From an uncultured Altererythrobacter sp. (GTDB lineage: Bacteria; Pseudomonadota; Alphaproteobacteria; Sphingomonadales; Sphingomonadaceae): DNA of 64,000 nucleotides. The first letter of the stretch is position 1. Each line of letters opens with the position of its first letter. Of this stretch, positions 17,568 to 26,233 are shown one piece after another. The stretch covers positions 1-64,000 of the forward strand of contig CAMPIX010000006.1 in assembly GCA_946886565.1 (NCBI GenBank). Reading direction: 5' to 3'. Made by a program: the position numbers and the translations under genes. The notes beneath the pieces were generated by a model that was given only the letters and a program-made list of their open reading frames with translations, ran no database searches and was not told the origin of the DNA.

Positions 17568-18521
17568 TCAAACGCCGGCGATGGTCGCCGCGAAGCTCTC
17601 CGGGTCGCAGTTGCCTCCGGTGAGCATGACCACGGTGGTCTCGTCGAGCGGCACCTTGCCCGCGAGCGCCGCGGCGAGCGCCGCCGCACCGCCGGGCTCG
17701 ACCACCAGTTTCAGTTTCGCGAAAGTAAAGCGCTGGGCCGCGCGGACCTCGTCGTCGGTCACGGTCACCCCGGGCTCGCTGCGCCCCTGAAGAACCGCGA
17801 GGTTGATCGGTGCGGTCGCGACTGGCTGGAGCGCGTCGCAGATCGTCTTCGGCGCATCCGATCCTGCGCGCACGATCTCCCCCGCCGCGAGACTGCGCCC
17901 GACCATGTCCCAGCCGGTGGGCTCGACCGGGACGATCTCTGCGGATGGGCAGGCGAGGGCGAGCCCCGCGCTCAGCCCGCCGCCGCCGCAGCAGGCGACG
18001 ATGCGCGATGGCTCGCGGCCCAGCTGCGCGGCGATCTCGATCCCGGCACTGCCCTGGCCCTCGATCACCCATGGATCGGCGAAGGCGTGGACCAGCACCG
18101 CGCCGCGCCGCTCGACTTCGCGCGCGGCGACTTCGTCGCGATCCTCGCCCGGCCGATCGTAGAGCACGATCTCGGCGCCGAGCGCGCGGGTCGCCTCCAG
18201 CTTCACCTTCGGCGCGTCGCGCGGCATGACGATCGCGGCGGCGATCCCGAGCCGCTTCGCCGCCCAGGCGACGCCCTGCGCATGGTTGCCGCTCGAGACC
18301 GCGACAACGCCGCGCGCGCGCTCCTCCTCGGACAAGTCGCTCAGCCTGTGCCAGGCGCCGCGGATCTTGAACGCGCCGACCGGCTGGAGCGTCTCGGCCT
18401 TGGCCCAGAGCCGCGTGCCCTCGATCTCCAGCGGCAGCAGCGGGGTCGGCGGGAGGATCCCGGCGACCTTCGCGGCAGCGCGCAACACGCCTTCGCGAGT
18501 CGGTTCGCGCGAGTCGCTCAT
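17568..18521 (-). CDS. PLP-dependent threonine/serine dehydratase
   Basis: Fold-type II PLP enzyme of 317 residues. It would deaminate threonine to 2-oxobutyrate or serine to pyruvate. The Schiff-base lysine is in VGAFKIRGA (about residue 54), the phosphate loop is CCGGGGLSAG and SSGNHAQGVAWAA is conserved. It lacks a C-terminal ACT regulatory domain, so it looks like a catabolic or serine-racemase-like type rather than feedback-controlled IlvA. ATG 18521 gives the standard N-terminus; the frame is open further upstream without matching the family. Confidence 0.87.
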   Translation of the reverse strand: MSDSREPTREGVLRAAAKVAGILPPTPLLPLEIEGTRLWAKAETLQPVGAFKIRGAWHRLSDLSEEERARGVVAVSSGNHAQGVAWAAKRLGIAAAIVMPRDAPKVKLEATRALGAEIVLYDRPGEDRDEVAAREVERRGAVLVHAFADPWVIEGQGSAGIEIAAQLGREPSRIVACCGGGGLSAGLALACPSAEIVPVEPTGWDMVGRSLAAGEIVRAGSDAPKTICDALQPVATAPINLAVLQGRSEPGVTVTDDEVRAAQRFTFAKLKLVVEPGGAAALAAALAGKVPLDETTVVMLTGGNCDPESFAATIAGV

Positions 18522-18781
18522 ACGGTCACCGTTGGCGAAAACAGGGCGCAGGTTGACGGAGTTGACGCTGTCCTGAGGTAAGAAAGCCGGGGCATCCGAA
18601 AGAGCGAGAAAGGTGGCGCTGGGGAGGGGCTGAAAACGGTCATTCCGGAATGCTGGCAAACTGGGCGCGTGTAGGAAAGCGATTTCGGATCGTATTGCGA
18701 CGGCGGCGCATTTCCCTATGTGGGCGGTCATTATCGTGAGCCCGCGCCAAATGGGGTTCGCAGCGGAGAATTGGAGCAATA

Positions 18782-19993
18782 ATGTCGAAAGTCCTGGTAA
18801 TCGGTGCGGGCGGGGTCAGCTCGGTCTGCGTGCACAAGATGGCGATGAACCCCGACGTGTTCAGCCAGATCCACCTCGCAAGCCGCACGAAATCGAAGTG
18901 CGACGCGATCGCCGCGAGCGTGAAGGAGCGCACCGGGCAGGAAGTCTCGACCTACGAGATCGACGCCGAGGAAGTGCCGGCGATGGTCAACCTGATCCGC
19001 AAGCTCGGCCCGAGCCTGGTGGTCAACCTCGCGCTCCCCTATCAGGACCTGCCGATCATGGACGCGTGCCTCGAAGCCGGCGTCGACTACCTCGACACCG
19101 CCAACTACGAGCCGAAGGACGAGGCCAGGTTCGAGTACAAGTGGCAGTGGGCCTACCACGACCGGTTCAAGGAAGCCGGGATCATGGCGCTGCTCGGCTC
19201 GGGCTTCGATCCGGGCGTGACCAGCGTGTTCACCATGTGGCTCAAGAAGCACAAGCTCAAGACCATCCGCCAGCTCGACATCCTCGACTGCAACGGCGGC
19301 GATCACGGGCAGGCTTTCGCGACCAACTTCAATCCCGAGATCAACATTCGCGAGGTCACCGCGCCCGCGCGCCACTGGGAGAAGGGCAAGTTCGTCGAGA
19401 CCCCGGCGCTGGGCGAAAGGCAAGAGTTCAACTTCGAGGGCGTCGGCCCCAAGAACATGTACATGATGTACCACGAGGAGCTGGAAAGCCTCGCGAAGTT
19501 CAACCCCGAGATGGAGCGCGCGCGCTTCTGGATGACCTTCGGCGATCAGTACATCACGCATCTGACCGTTCTGCAGAACGTCGGCATGACCGCGATCGAG
19601 CCGATCAAGTACCAGGGCAAGGAGATCATTCCGCTCCAGTTCCTCGCCGCGGTGCTGCCCAAGCCCGAAACGCTGGGCGAGACGACCACCGGCAAGACCA
19701 ACATCGGCGTGATCGCGACCGGCGAGGCGCTCGACGGATCGGGCGAGAAGACGTTCTACATCAACAACATCTGCGACCACGAGGATGCCTACGCCGAAAC
19801 CGGCAACCAGGCGGTCAGCTACACCACCGGCGTCCCCGCGATGGTCGGTTCGGCGATGGTGCTGCAGGGCAAATGGGAAGGGGACGGGGTGTTCAACATG
19901 GAAGAGTTCGACCCCGACCCGTTCCTCGAAATGCTCGGCGAACAGGGCCTGCCGTGGAAGGTCGAAGAACTGGACGGACCGGTGGAGTTTTGA
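18782..19993 (+). CDS. Carboxynorspermidine/carboxyspermidine dehydrogenase (saccharopine dehydrogenase family)
   Basis: NADPH-dependent enzyme of 403 residues that condenses aspartate semialdehyde with putrescine (or diaminopropane) to carboxy(nor)spermidine. The N-terminal Rossmann motif is VLVIGAGGVSSVCVHKMA, and the saccharopine-dehydrogenase-like core reads LGSGFDPGVTSVFTMW and LDCNGGDHGQAF. Assignment to polyamine rather than lysine metabolism rests on the nspC gene downstream. It starts the polyamine block and is separated from nspC only by the inverted-repeat GxxExxY cassette. About 260 nt upstream is non-coding and likely holds its promoter. Confidence 0.9.
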   Translation: MSKVLVIGAGGVSSVCVHKMAMNPDVFSQIHLASRTKSKCDAIAASVKERTGQEVSTYEIDAEEVPAMVNLIRKLGPSLVVNLALPYQDLPIMDACLEAGVDYLDTANYEPKDEARFEYKWQWAYHDRFKEAGIMALLGSGFDPGVTSVFTMWLKKHKLKTIRQLDILDCNGGDHGQAFATNFNPEINIREVTAPARHWEKGKFVETPALGERQEFNFEGVGPKNMYMMYHEELESLAKFNPEMERARFWMTFGDQYITHLTVLQNVGMTAIEPIKYQGKEIIPLQFLAAVLPKPETLGETTTGKTNIGVIATGEALDGSGEKTFYINNICDHEDAYAETGNQAVSYTTGVPAMVGSAMVLQGKWEGDGVFNMEEFDPDPFLEMLGEQGLPWKVEELDGPVEF

Positions 19994-20003
19994 AGTAAGT
20001 GGT

Positions 20004-20478
20004 TTCGCGCAGAGGCGCAGAGGGAGCAGAGATCGCAGAGGGGGCTTGATTGAGAGATATCGACGATATTTCTGCCGCAGTGATCGACGAGGCGATATCC
20101 GTTCATCGGCAGATCGGGCCGGGTCTCCTGGAATCGGTTTATGAAGCCGTCCTTGCAGGACGGTTGGAGAAGCGAGGGTTGACGGTTGCGCGGCAGGTGC
20201 CGGTGCCGCTCGAGATCGAAGGGCACCGGTTCGATGCTGCTTTCAAGATCGACATTCTCGTCGACAGTCGTCTGGTTCTCGAGATCAAAGCGGTCGAGCA
20301 GTTGAGTAAAGCTCACGCCAAGCAACTGCTGACCTATCTGCGCCTCCTGAACCAGCCCGTAGGGCTGCTTCTCAACTTTTCCGGCGAGACGATGAAGGAA
20401 GGAATCCGGCGCATGGTCAACGACTACCGGCCAACTTCCTTCTCTGCGATCTCTGCTCCCTCTGCGCCTCTGCGCGAA
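20004..20478. mobile_element. Inverted-repeat-bounded GxxExxY cassette
   Basis: Perfect 37-bp inverted repeats at 20004-20040 and 20442-20478 (starting TTCGCGCAGAGGCGCAG on the left) enclose a single GxxExxY gene. The left arm begins 10 nt after the dehydrogenase stop and the right arm ends 4 nt before the nspC start, so the cassette exactly fills the intergenic space of a polyamine operon. The arms resemble the outer arms at 31659-31880. No transposase is present, so movement would need help in trans. The repeat structure is direct observation; mobility is inferred. Confidence 0.8.
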
Positions 20479-20505
20479 CCCAATGGCGGAACCGATGGAA
20501 ACTAG
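20050..20505 (+). CDS. GxxExxY protein
   Basis: Protein of 151 residues carrying the family motif GLLESVY (GxxExxY) near residue 26, followed by a VARQVPVPLEIEGHRFDA stretch and LVLEIKAVEQLSKAHAKQLLTYLRL (in parts: LVLEIKAVEQL, HAKQLLTYLRL), reminiscent of PD-(D/E)xK nucleases. Biological function of the family is unknown. The start is TTG 20050. The last 20 or so residues are encoded by the right inverted-repeat arm, and the frame runs 23 nt into nspC, so the native end may be around the VNDYRP stretch. The gene is the only cargo of the inverted-repeat cassette. Confidence 0.8.
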   Translation: MRDIDDISAAVIDEAISVHRQIGPGLLESVYEAVLAGRLEKRGLTVARQVPVPLEIEGHRFDAAFKIDILVDSRLVLEIKAVEQLSKAHAKQLLTYLRLLNQPVGLLLNFSGETMKEGIRRMVNDYRPTSFSAISAPSAPLREPNGGTDGN

Positions 20506-21679
20506 AGCCGGCGATCCGGGCGCTTTTGCCCATTTCGACCTCAATCGCGTCGACAGCCCCGCGTTCGTGGTGGATGCGGCGAGGTTGCGCGCCAATCTCC
20601 AGGTGCTCGCGGACATTCGCGATGCGGCGGATATCAAGGTGCTTGCGGCGTTGAAGGCGTTCTCGATGTGGTCGGTCGCGCCGATCATCGGCGAATATCT
20701 CGACGGGGTGTGCACCTCGGGGCTGTGGGAGGCGCGGCTGGCGGGGGAGTTCTACGACGGCGAGATCGCGACTTACTCTGCCGCCTACAAGCCCGACGAG
20801 CTGGAGGAGGTGTGCCGGCTTTCTGACCACGTGATCTTCAACTCGCCCGGTCAGCTCGAGCGCGCCGCGCTGATTCTCGAGCAGGCGCGCGCTGCGGGGC
20901 ACGACTTCGACGTGGGCCTGCGGGTCAATCCACTGTGCCCTTGCGGCGAGGTGCCGCGCTACGATCCGTCCTCGCCCGGCTCGCGGCTCGGCTTTCCGAT
21001 CGACCAGCTCACGCCCGAGATCATGGAACGTGTGGATGGGATCCACTTCCACAACCTGTGCGAGCAGGACCTCGAGCCGCTCAGGTCCACGTGGGACAAG
21101 GTGTTCGACGCGATCGAGCCGTGGTTCGGCGAATTGAAGTGGATCAACATGGGCGGCGGGCATCACGTCACCCGCGCCGATTACCAGCGCGGGGAGCTGG
21201 TCGAATTCCTCCGCGACGCGAAGGAGGACAGCGGCGCCGAGATCTACCTCGAGCCGGGCGAGGCGGTGGCGCTCGACGCGGGCATTCTCGTCGGCACGAT
21301 CCTCGACGCGGGATGGAACGGCCTGCCGGTGGCGGTGACCGACATCTCCGCCACCTGCCACATGCCCGACGTGATCGAGGCGCCCTATCGGCCCGCGATG
21401 CTGGGCGATGTGCCAGAAGACATTGGGTCGGGCGAACCCGTGCGGCTCGGCGGCCCCTCGTGCCTCGCCGGCGACGTGATCGGCGACTATCGCCTGCCGG
21501 TGCCCTGTGAGCCGGGCCAGCGGATCGCGTTTCTCGACCAGGCGCACTATTCGATGGTCAAGACCAACACCTTCAACGGGGTGCAGCTACCCTCGATCTG
21601 GCTGTGGGACAGCGAGACCGACGCGCTCGAGCAGATCAGGAGCTTCGGTTACGAGGATTTCCGTGATCGGCTGAGTTGA
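20483..21679 (+). CDS. nspC: Carboxynorspermidine/carboxyspermidine decarboxylase
   Basis: PLP-dependent alanine-racemase-fold decarboxylase of 398 residues. It removes CO2 from carboxy(nor)spermidine to yield (nor)spermidine. The PLP lysine is Lys58 in VLAALKAFSMW. The motifs GIHFHNLCE, INMGGGHHVTRADY and EPGEAVALDAG are typical of NspC. Starts at ATG 20483 or 20495; neither has a strong Shine-Dalgarno, perhaps because the GxxExxY cassette replaced the native upstream sequence. It completes the pathway begun by the dehydrogenase at 18782. Confidence 0.94.
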   Translation: MAEPMETRAGDPGAFAHFDLNRVDSPAFVVDAARLRANLQVLADIRDAADIKVLAALKAFSMWSVAPIIGEYLDGVCTSGLWEARLAGEFYDGEIATYSAAYKPDELEEVCRLSDHVIFNSPGQLERAALILEQARAAGHDFDVGLRVNPLCPCGEVPRYDPSSPGSRLGFPIDQLTPEIMERVDGIHFHNLCEQDLEPLRSTWDKVFDAIEPWFGELKWINMGGGHHVTRADYQRGELVEFLRDAKEDSGAEIYLEPGEAVALDAGILVGTILDAGWNGLPVAVTDISATCHMPDVIEAPYRPAMLGDVPEDIGSGEPVRLGGPSCLAGDVIGDYRLPVPCEPGQRIAFLDQAHYSMVKTNTFNGVQLPSIWLWDSETDALEQIRSFGYEDFRDRLS

Positions 21680-21790
21680 AACCGCCTCGGTTCGGCGGTC
21701 CTTCGGAACGCGCGGCCGCCTGCGGGGTTGAATGCGCAGGCCGCGGATTTCACTTGCGGTTCACGCTGCGAGGCTTATAGGCGCACCCCG

Positions 21791-21858
21791 CTGCCCCAAG
21801 GGGACTTCCTGACCGCAAGGCAGCCTCGTTCAAACTAACCGTTTGGGGGTCCCTTGAA
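21791..21858 (+). promoter_or_regulatory. Structured RNA leader upstream of ornithine decarboxylase (speF-type candidate)
   Basis: The 68 nt before the decarboxylase start fold into a closing helix (CAAGGGGAC at 21797-21805 with GTCCCTTG at 21849-21856, one bulge), a small hairpin around CCTGACCGCAAGG, and a perfect hairpin CAAAC-TAACC-GTTTG at 21831-21845. Further GC hairpins lie at 21681-21743. The closing helix ends 2 nt before the TTG start, so structure could gate translation. Position and loop sequence resemble the speF motif described upstream of alphaproteobacterial ornithine decarboxylases; I could not run a covariance search. Confidence 0.6.
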
Positions 21859-23061
21859 TTGCACATCCATCCTGACGCCCGGTCTGTAGTTCGCGCACTC
21901 GCGCCGGACGAGCCGGTCATCCTCAATCGCCCGCACGCCGCGGCGCGCGCCGCGCGTTTCTTCGTCGAGCGGTTCCCCGGCAAGTCGCTCTACGCGGTGA
22001 AGGCCAATCCTTCGCCCGAACTGCTGCGCGTGCTGTGGACCCGCGGGGTGACGCACTACGATGTCGCCTCGATCGCCGAGGTCCGGCTGGTGCGTGAAAC
22101 GCTGCCCGACGCGACCTTGTGCTTCATGCACCCGGTCAAGACCCCGCGCGCGATCCGCGAGGCCTATTTCGAGCATGGCGTGAAGACCTTCAGCCTCGAC
22201 ACGATCGAGGAGTTGGAAAAGATCGTCGACGCCTGCACCGATGAAGCGGGCGGCCGGGCGAAGGACCTGCGCCTGCTGGTGCGGCTGCGCGTCAGTTCCG
22301 ACTATTCGGAGCTCAGCCTCGCCTCCAAGTTCGGGGTCGACCTCGCCGATGCCGCGCCGCTGCTGCAGGCGACCCGCCAGCATTGCGACTGGCTGGGCCT
22401 GTGCTTCCACGTCGGCAGCCAGGCGATGACCCCGTTCGCCTACGTTCAGGCTTTGGAGCGCGTGCGCGTCGCGGTGGCCGAGGCGAGCGTGGTGATCGAC
22501 GTGGTCGATGTCGGCGGCGGTTTCCCCTCGGTCTATCCGGGGATGGAACCCCCGCCGCTGGAGGACTATTTCCAGGTAATCCACCGCCACTTCGAGAACC
22601 TGCCGATCGCCTACAACGCCGAGCTGTGGTGCGAGCCCGGCCGCGCGCTGTGCGCCGAGTATTCGAGTGTGATCGTGCGGGTCGAGAAGCGCCGGGGCGA
22701 CGAGCTCTACATCAACGACGGCGCCTACGGCGCGCTGTTCGATGCCGCGCACGTCGACTGGAAATTCCCGGTCGTGGCGCTGGAAGACGATCTGCGCGAT
22801 CCGCCGCAGGAGTTCGCGTTCTACGGCCCGACCTGCGACGACGCCGATTACATGAAGGGCCCCTTCGTGCTGCCGGGCGACATCCGCGCGGGCGACTACA
22901 TCGAGATCGGCATGCTCGGCGCCTACGGCGCGGCGATGAAGACCGGCTTCAACGGATTCGGCGACGCGCAGCAGATCGTGGTCGAGGACGAGCCCATGGC
23001 CAGCCTCTACCGCGGCCGCCGCGAACTGCCGGCGAGCGACAACGTGGTGAGCTTGCGGTAG
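21859..23061 (+). CDS. Type III PLP-dependent ornithine (or lysine/ornithine) decarboxylase
   Basis: Enzyme of 400 residues in the alanine-racemase-fold decarboxylase family that makes putrescine from ornithine, feeding the carboxyspermidine route. The PLP lysine is Lys48 in LYAVKANPS. The catalytic Cys326 is in YGPTCDDADYM, and EPGRALCAE is also conserved. Start TTG 21859 is chosen because the family N-terminus begins close to the EPV-x-RP block and no other in-frame start lies nearby. Ornithine is the default substrate for alphaproteobacterial members, but bifunctional lysine/ornithine activity cannot be excluded. The gene has a structured leader. Confidence 0.92.
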   Translation: MHIHPDARSVVRALAPDEPVILNRPHAAARAARFFVERFPGKSLYAVKANPSPELLRVLWTRGVTHYDVASIAEVRLVRETLPDATLCFMHPVKTPRAIREAYFEHGVKTFSLDTIEELEKIVDACTDEAGGRAKDLRLLVRLRVSSDYSELSLASKFGVDLADAAPLLQATRQHCDWLGLCFHVGSQAMTPFAYVQALERVRVAVAEASVVIDVVDVGGGFPSVYPGMEPPPLEDYFQVIHRHFENLPIAYNAELWCEPGRALCAEYSSVIVRVEKRRGDELYINDGAYGALFDAAHVDWKFPVVALEDDLRDPPQEFAFYGPTCDDADYMKGPFVLPGDIRAGDYIEIGMLGAYGAAMKTGFNGFGDAQQIVVEDEPMASLYRGRRELPASDNVVSLR

Positions 23062-23079
23062 GCGCAAGCGCCCGCCAAT

Positions 23080-23195
23080 TCCGTTCGTCCTGAGCTTGTC
23101 GAAGGACGGGTTCGAGCGAAGCCGAGAACCTGCGCCCTGGCCTCGCCTCGGCTTCGCTCGGCTGAAATCCCTCGACTTCGCTCGGGACGAACGGA
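23080..23195. repeat. Palindromic repeat, CCGTTCG family, composite copy
   Basis: Ends TCCGTTCG and CGAACGGA bound the element. Inside are TGAGCTTGTCGAAGGAC on the left and GACTTCGCTCGGGACGAA on the right, with a nested palindrome (TTCGAGCGAAGCCGAGA and a matching CTCGGCTTCGCTCGG). It lies between the convergent decarboxylase and nitroreductase genes. Four other copies in the window share the ends. Confidence 0.85.
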
Positions 23196-23226
23196 GGTGG
23201 GGCGCATATAGTGTTGGGCCGAGCCC

Positions 23227-23922
23227 CTATTCGAACCCCACGAAGCGCACCGCATCCTCAACCGGCTTGCGGTTGCTCACTACCGCGTTCGCCGCAAAGC
23301 TCTCGTCCGGCCAGCCCATCGCGACGCAGATCATGATCACCTGATCCTCGGGGATGCCCGCGTGCTCGCGCACGACCGGGCTCTGCATGATGCCCTGCGA
23401 GTTGATCACGCAACCGAGGCCGCGCGACCAGGCGGCGTTGACCAGCGCGTTGGTGACCGCGCCGCAGTCGAACGGGGCGATGTCGCTGCCGAGCAGCACG
23501 CGGTCGTAGGTCACGACCACCGAGACCGGCGCGTCGAACTGGCGGAAACCGCGCAGGACCCAGTCCTGCCGCCCGTCCTTGTCGTCACGCTCGATCCCCA
23601 TCGCGCCGAACAGCTGCTTGGCGATCTCGATCTGGCGCCCGCGGTGCAGGTCGGGGACTTTGTCGAAGCGGCGGAATTCGCGGCTGTCGGGCTTGCCGGC
23701 GAGAATGCCCTCGGTGTTCCCGCGCCGGATCGCATCGAGCGGTTCGCCGGTGACGACGGTGAAGTTCCAGCACTGGTTGTTGAACGAGGAGGGCGCGCGC
23801 ATCGCCATCCCGATCACCTCGGCAACCAGCTCGCGCGGCACCGGCTGGTCGAGAAACCCGCGAATGCTGCGCCGGCCGAGCACGACCTCGTCGTATGCCC
23901 GGCCGTTACCATGTGACCCCAT
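23227..23922 (-). CDS. Nitroreductase-family FMN oxidoreductase
   Basis: Flavoprotein of 231 residues, expected to be a homodimer that reduces nitro or quinone compounds with NAD(P)H. Recognisable blocks are RRSIRGFLDQPVP, the MAMRAPSSFNNQCWNF FMN-binding stretch, and GLGCVINSQGIMQSPVVRE near the C-terminal third. Physiological substrate unknown. ATG 23922 opens the frame with a short Gly/Asn extension. It is convergent to the ornithine decarboxylase gene across a palindromic repeat and upstream of nothing on its strand. Confidence 0.87.
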   Translation of the reverse strand: MGSHGNGRAYDEVVLGRRSIRGFLDQPVPRELVAEVIGMAMRAPSSFNNQCWNFTVVTGEPLDAIRRGNTEGILAGKPDSREFRRFDKVPDLHRGRQIEIAKQLFGAMGIERDDKDGRQDWVLRGFRQFDAPVSVVVTYDRVLLGSDIAPFDCGAVTNALVNAAWSRGLGCVINSQGIMQSPVVREHAGIPEDQVIMICVAMGWPDESFAANAVVSNRKPVEDAVRFVGFE

Positions 23923-23982
23923 CGCCGCTTCCTCCGCTTTCCGTTTACGGCAAGGTGCCGCGGCGGAACGGCGATGGCAAGC

Positions 23983-26184
23983 CTAGGCGGCGCGCGCGCC
24001 GCCGGGCGCGACCTCGACGAATTGCGGGCGCGATTCGTTGCGTCTGCCCTCGGTCGGGCCGGCCGTGCCGGGTTTCTCGGGCAGGCCCGCTGCGGCGATC
24101 GTGTAGCGCGACACGCGGTGGCGGGTGCACAGGCCGCCCGCGCCGTCGTCGACCAGCGGAGTCTCGAACTCGACCGCGAATTCGGCCCCCTCGACGCGCG
24201 AGACGGTGCACACCGCCAGTTGCCCTTCGCCGAGATCGAGCACGAGTTGGGTACCCTTTTCGGGCCCGACGATTCCCTCGAGCCCGGCGCCCGTGCGCGA
24301 GAAGTCGCGCATGACGGCGTTGTAATAGTAATCCTCGTGAATCGCGCCGACGCGGCGATAGACCGAGCGACGGTCGGGCCGGTAAATCTCCGGGCCGGCG
24401 GGCTCGATGGTGAACTCGCCGCTGGCGATCATCTCGTGCACCTGCGCCTCGGGCAGCGGGCGCGAGTAGATGTATCCCTGAACGAGCTTCGCCCCCTTGG
24501 CCTTGACCACTTCGAGCTGGTCGAACGCCTCGACCCCCTCGACGGTGGTTTCCATGTTGAGCGCGTTCGACAGGCCGACGATCGCGGCGATGATCTTGGC
24601 GCTGTTCTTGTCCTGCTGGGTGCACGAATCGACGAAGCTCTTGTCGACCTTGATCTTGTCGAACGGCGCTGCGCGCAGGTAGCTGAGCGAGGAATAACCG
24701 GTTCCGAAATCGTCGAGCGCGAGGCGTACGCCGAGGTCCTTGAGGCTGCGGAACATGCGCTCGGTCTCGTCGCTGTCGCCGACGAACACGCTCTCGGTCA
24801 GCTCCAGTTCGAGCCGGCCCGGCGCGAGCCCGCTGTGCGCGAGTGCGTTGGCGACGGTGGCCGGAAAGCTCGCGCCCGCGAACTGCACCGGCGAGACGTT
24901 GACTGCGACATGCACCGTTTCGGGCCAGCGGGTCGCGGCCTCGCACGCGGTGCGCAGGGCCCATTCGCCGAGCCCGACGATCAGGTCGCTCTCCTCCGCG
25001 GCGGGGATGAACACGGCCGGGCTGACGAAACCGCGCTCCGGATGTTCCCAGCGCATCAGCGCCTCGAGACACGCGACGTGACCGGTCGCGACATCGACCA
25101 CCGGCTGATAGTGCAACTCGAGCTCGCCATTCTCGAGTGCGGCGCGCAAGTCGTCGAGCAGCGCATCGCGCTCGTGCTCCTCGTCCTTCAGGTCGGAGGT
25201 GTAGAAGCGATACTGCCCTCTGCCGCCGTGCTTGGCGGCGTAGAGCGCGAGGTCTGCGCCGCGCACCAGATCCTGGCGGCTGTCGCCGTCGAACGGCGCG
25301 ATCGCGAGTCCGACCGAGGTGCCGATCACGGCGCGCTTGTCGTCCAGCGCATAGGGCTGCGAGACGATCTGGATGATCTTTTGCGCCAGTTCGCCGAGCG
25401 CCCCGCGATCGTCCCGATCGGGCAGCATGATCTGGAATTCGTCGCCGCCGAGCCGCGCGACGGTGCCGCGCTTGCCGACGATCGCGGTCAGCCGCTCGGC
25501 CACCTGAACCAACAGCGCGTCACCGGCCTGATGGCCGAGCGTGTCGTTGACCCGCTTGAACTTGTCGAGATCGAGCATCATCAGAGCGCAAGGGCGGCCG
25601 GAGGCGCGGTACGCGGCAAGCGTGCCGTCGAGCTGACGGTCGATGTTGTGCCGGTTGGCAAGACCGGTGAGCGAGTCGAAGTCCGCCATCTTCGAATCGG
25701 CGATCTTGCGCTCGTATTCGGCGGTCACGTCCCTGGCGCTGCCGCGATAGCCGGCGAATTGGCCCTGTTCGTCGAACGCGGGATGGCCCGACAGTTCCCA
25801 CCAGGTCTGGCATGCGCCCTGCGGCGAAGCGCCGGGGACGAGGCGCACGACCTGTTCGCGCACCTTCTGGCGCGCCTTGAGCCGGAACCGCAGCGACCGC
25901 TCCGAGCCTTCCGAGCCGCCATCGTCGGCGGTCTCGAACACCGAGTCGAGCGGCTGGCCGACGACGCCGCCGTCACCCAGCGCCGCGAGCGCCTTGTCCG
26001 AGAGGTAGGAGAGCCGCCCGCCGGCGTCGGTCGCCCATATCCACGCGATTCCGGCGCGTTCGAATTCGTCGAGCACGCGCGCGCGGAGCGACGGGTCGGC
26101 GCCGTGTGCCGGGGCCGGCGCGACCGGATTGGGCGCCGCCTGCGCCGATCGGCCCTTGAACAGACTCTTCATCGCCATCGGCAC
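23983..26184 (-). CDS. PAS-GGDEF-EAL-PilZ cyclic-di-GMP protein
   Basis: Soluble protein of 733 residues. A PAS-like sensor spans about 35-155, the GGDEF domain carries GGDEF at 246-250, the EAL domain carries EAL at 374-376 with LDDFGTGYSSLSYL later, and a C-terminal PilZ-like domain begins with RPDRRSVYRRVG and continues DFSRTGAGLEG. The PilZ module would bind cyclic-di-GMP and give feedback. It has no membrane segments, unlike the other GGDEF-EAL protein in this window. Both enzymatic signatures look intact. Which activity dominates cannot be told. ATG 26184; MAMKS two codons later is an alternative. Confidence 0.93.
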   Translation of the reverse strand: MPMAMKSLFKGRSAQAAPNPVAPAPAHGADPSLRARVLDEFERAGIAWIWATDAGGRLSYLSDKALAALGDGGVVGQPLDSVFETADDGGSEGSERSLRFRLKARQKVREQVVRLVPGASPQGACQTWWELSGHPAFDEQGQFAGYRGSARDVTAEYERKIADSKMADFDSLTGLANRHNIDRQLDGTLAAYRASGRPCALMMLDLDKFKRVNDTLGHQAGDALLVQVAERLTAIVGKRGTVARLGGDEFQIMLPDRDDRGALGELAQKIIQIVSQPYALDDKRAVIGTSVGLAIAPFDGDSRQDLVRGADLALYAAKHGGRGQYRFYTSDLKDEEHERDALLDDLRAALENGELELHYQPVVDVATGHVACLEALMRWEHPERGFVSPAVFIPAAEESDLIVGLGEWALRTACEAATRWPETVHVAVNVSPVQFAGASFPATVANALAHSGLAPGRLELELTESVFVGDSDETERMFRSLKDLGVRLALDDFGTGYSSLSYLRAAPFDKIKVDKSFVDSCTQQDKNSAKIIAAIVGLSNALNMETTVEGVEAFDQLEVVKAKGAKLVQGYIYSRPLPEAQVHEMIASGEFTIEPAGPEIYRPDRRSVYRRVGAIHEDYYYNAVMRDFSRTGAGLEGIVGPEKGTQLVLDLGEGQLAVCTVSRVEGAEFAVEFETPLVDDGAGGLCTRHRVSRYTIAAAGLPEKPGTAGPTEGRRNESRPQFVEVAPGGARAA

Positions 26185-26233
26185 GAGGTAGCGCGATATG
26201 TTTTACGTTCGGCTAACCGCCGGCTCACGACAG

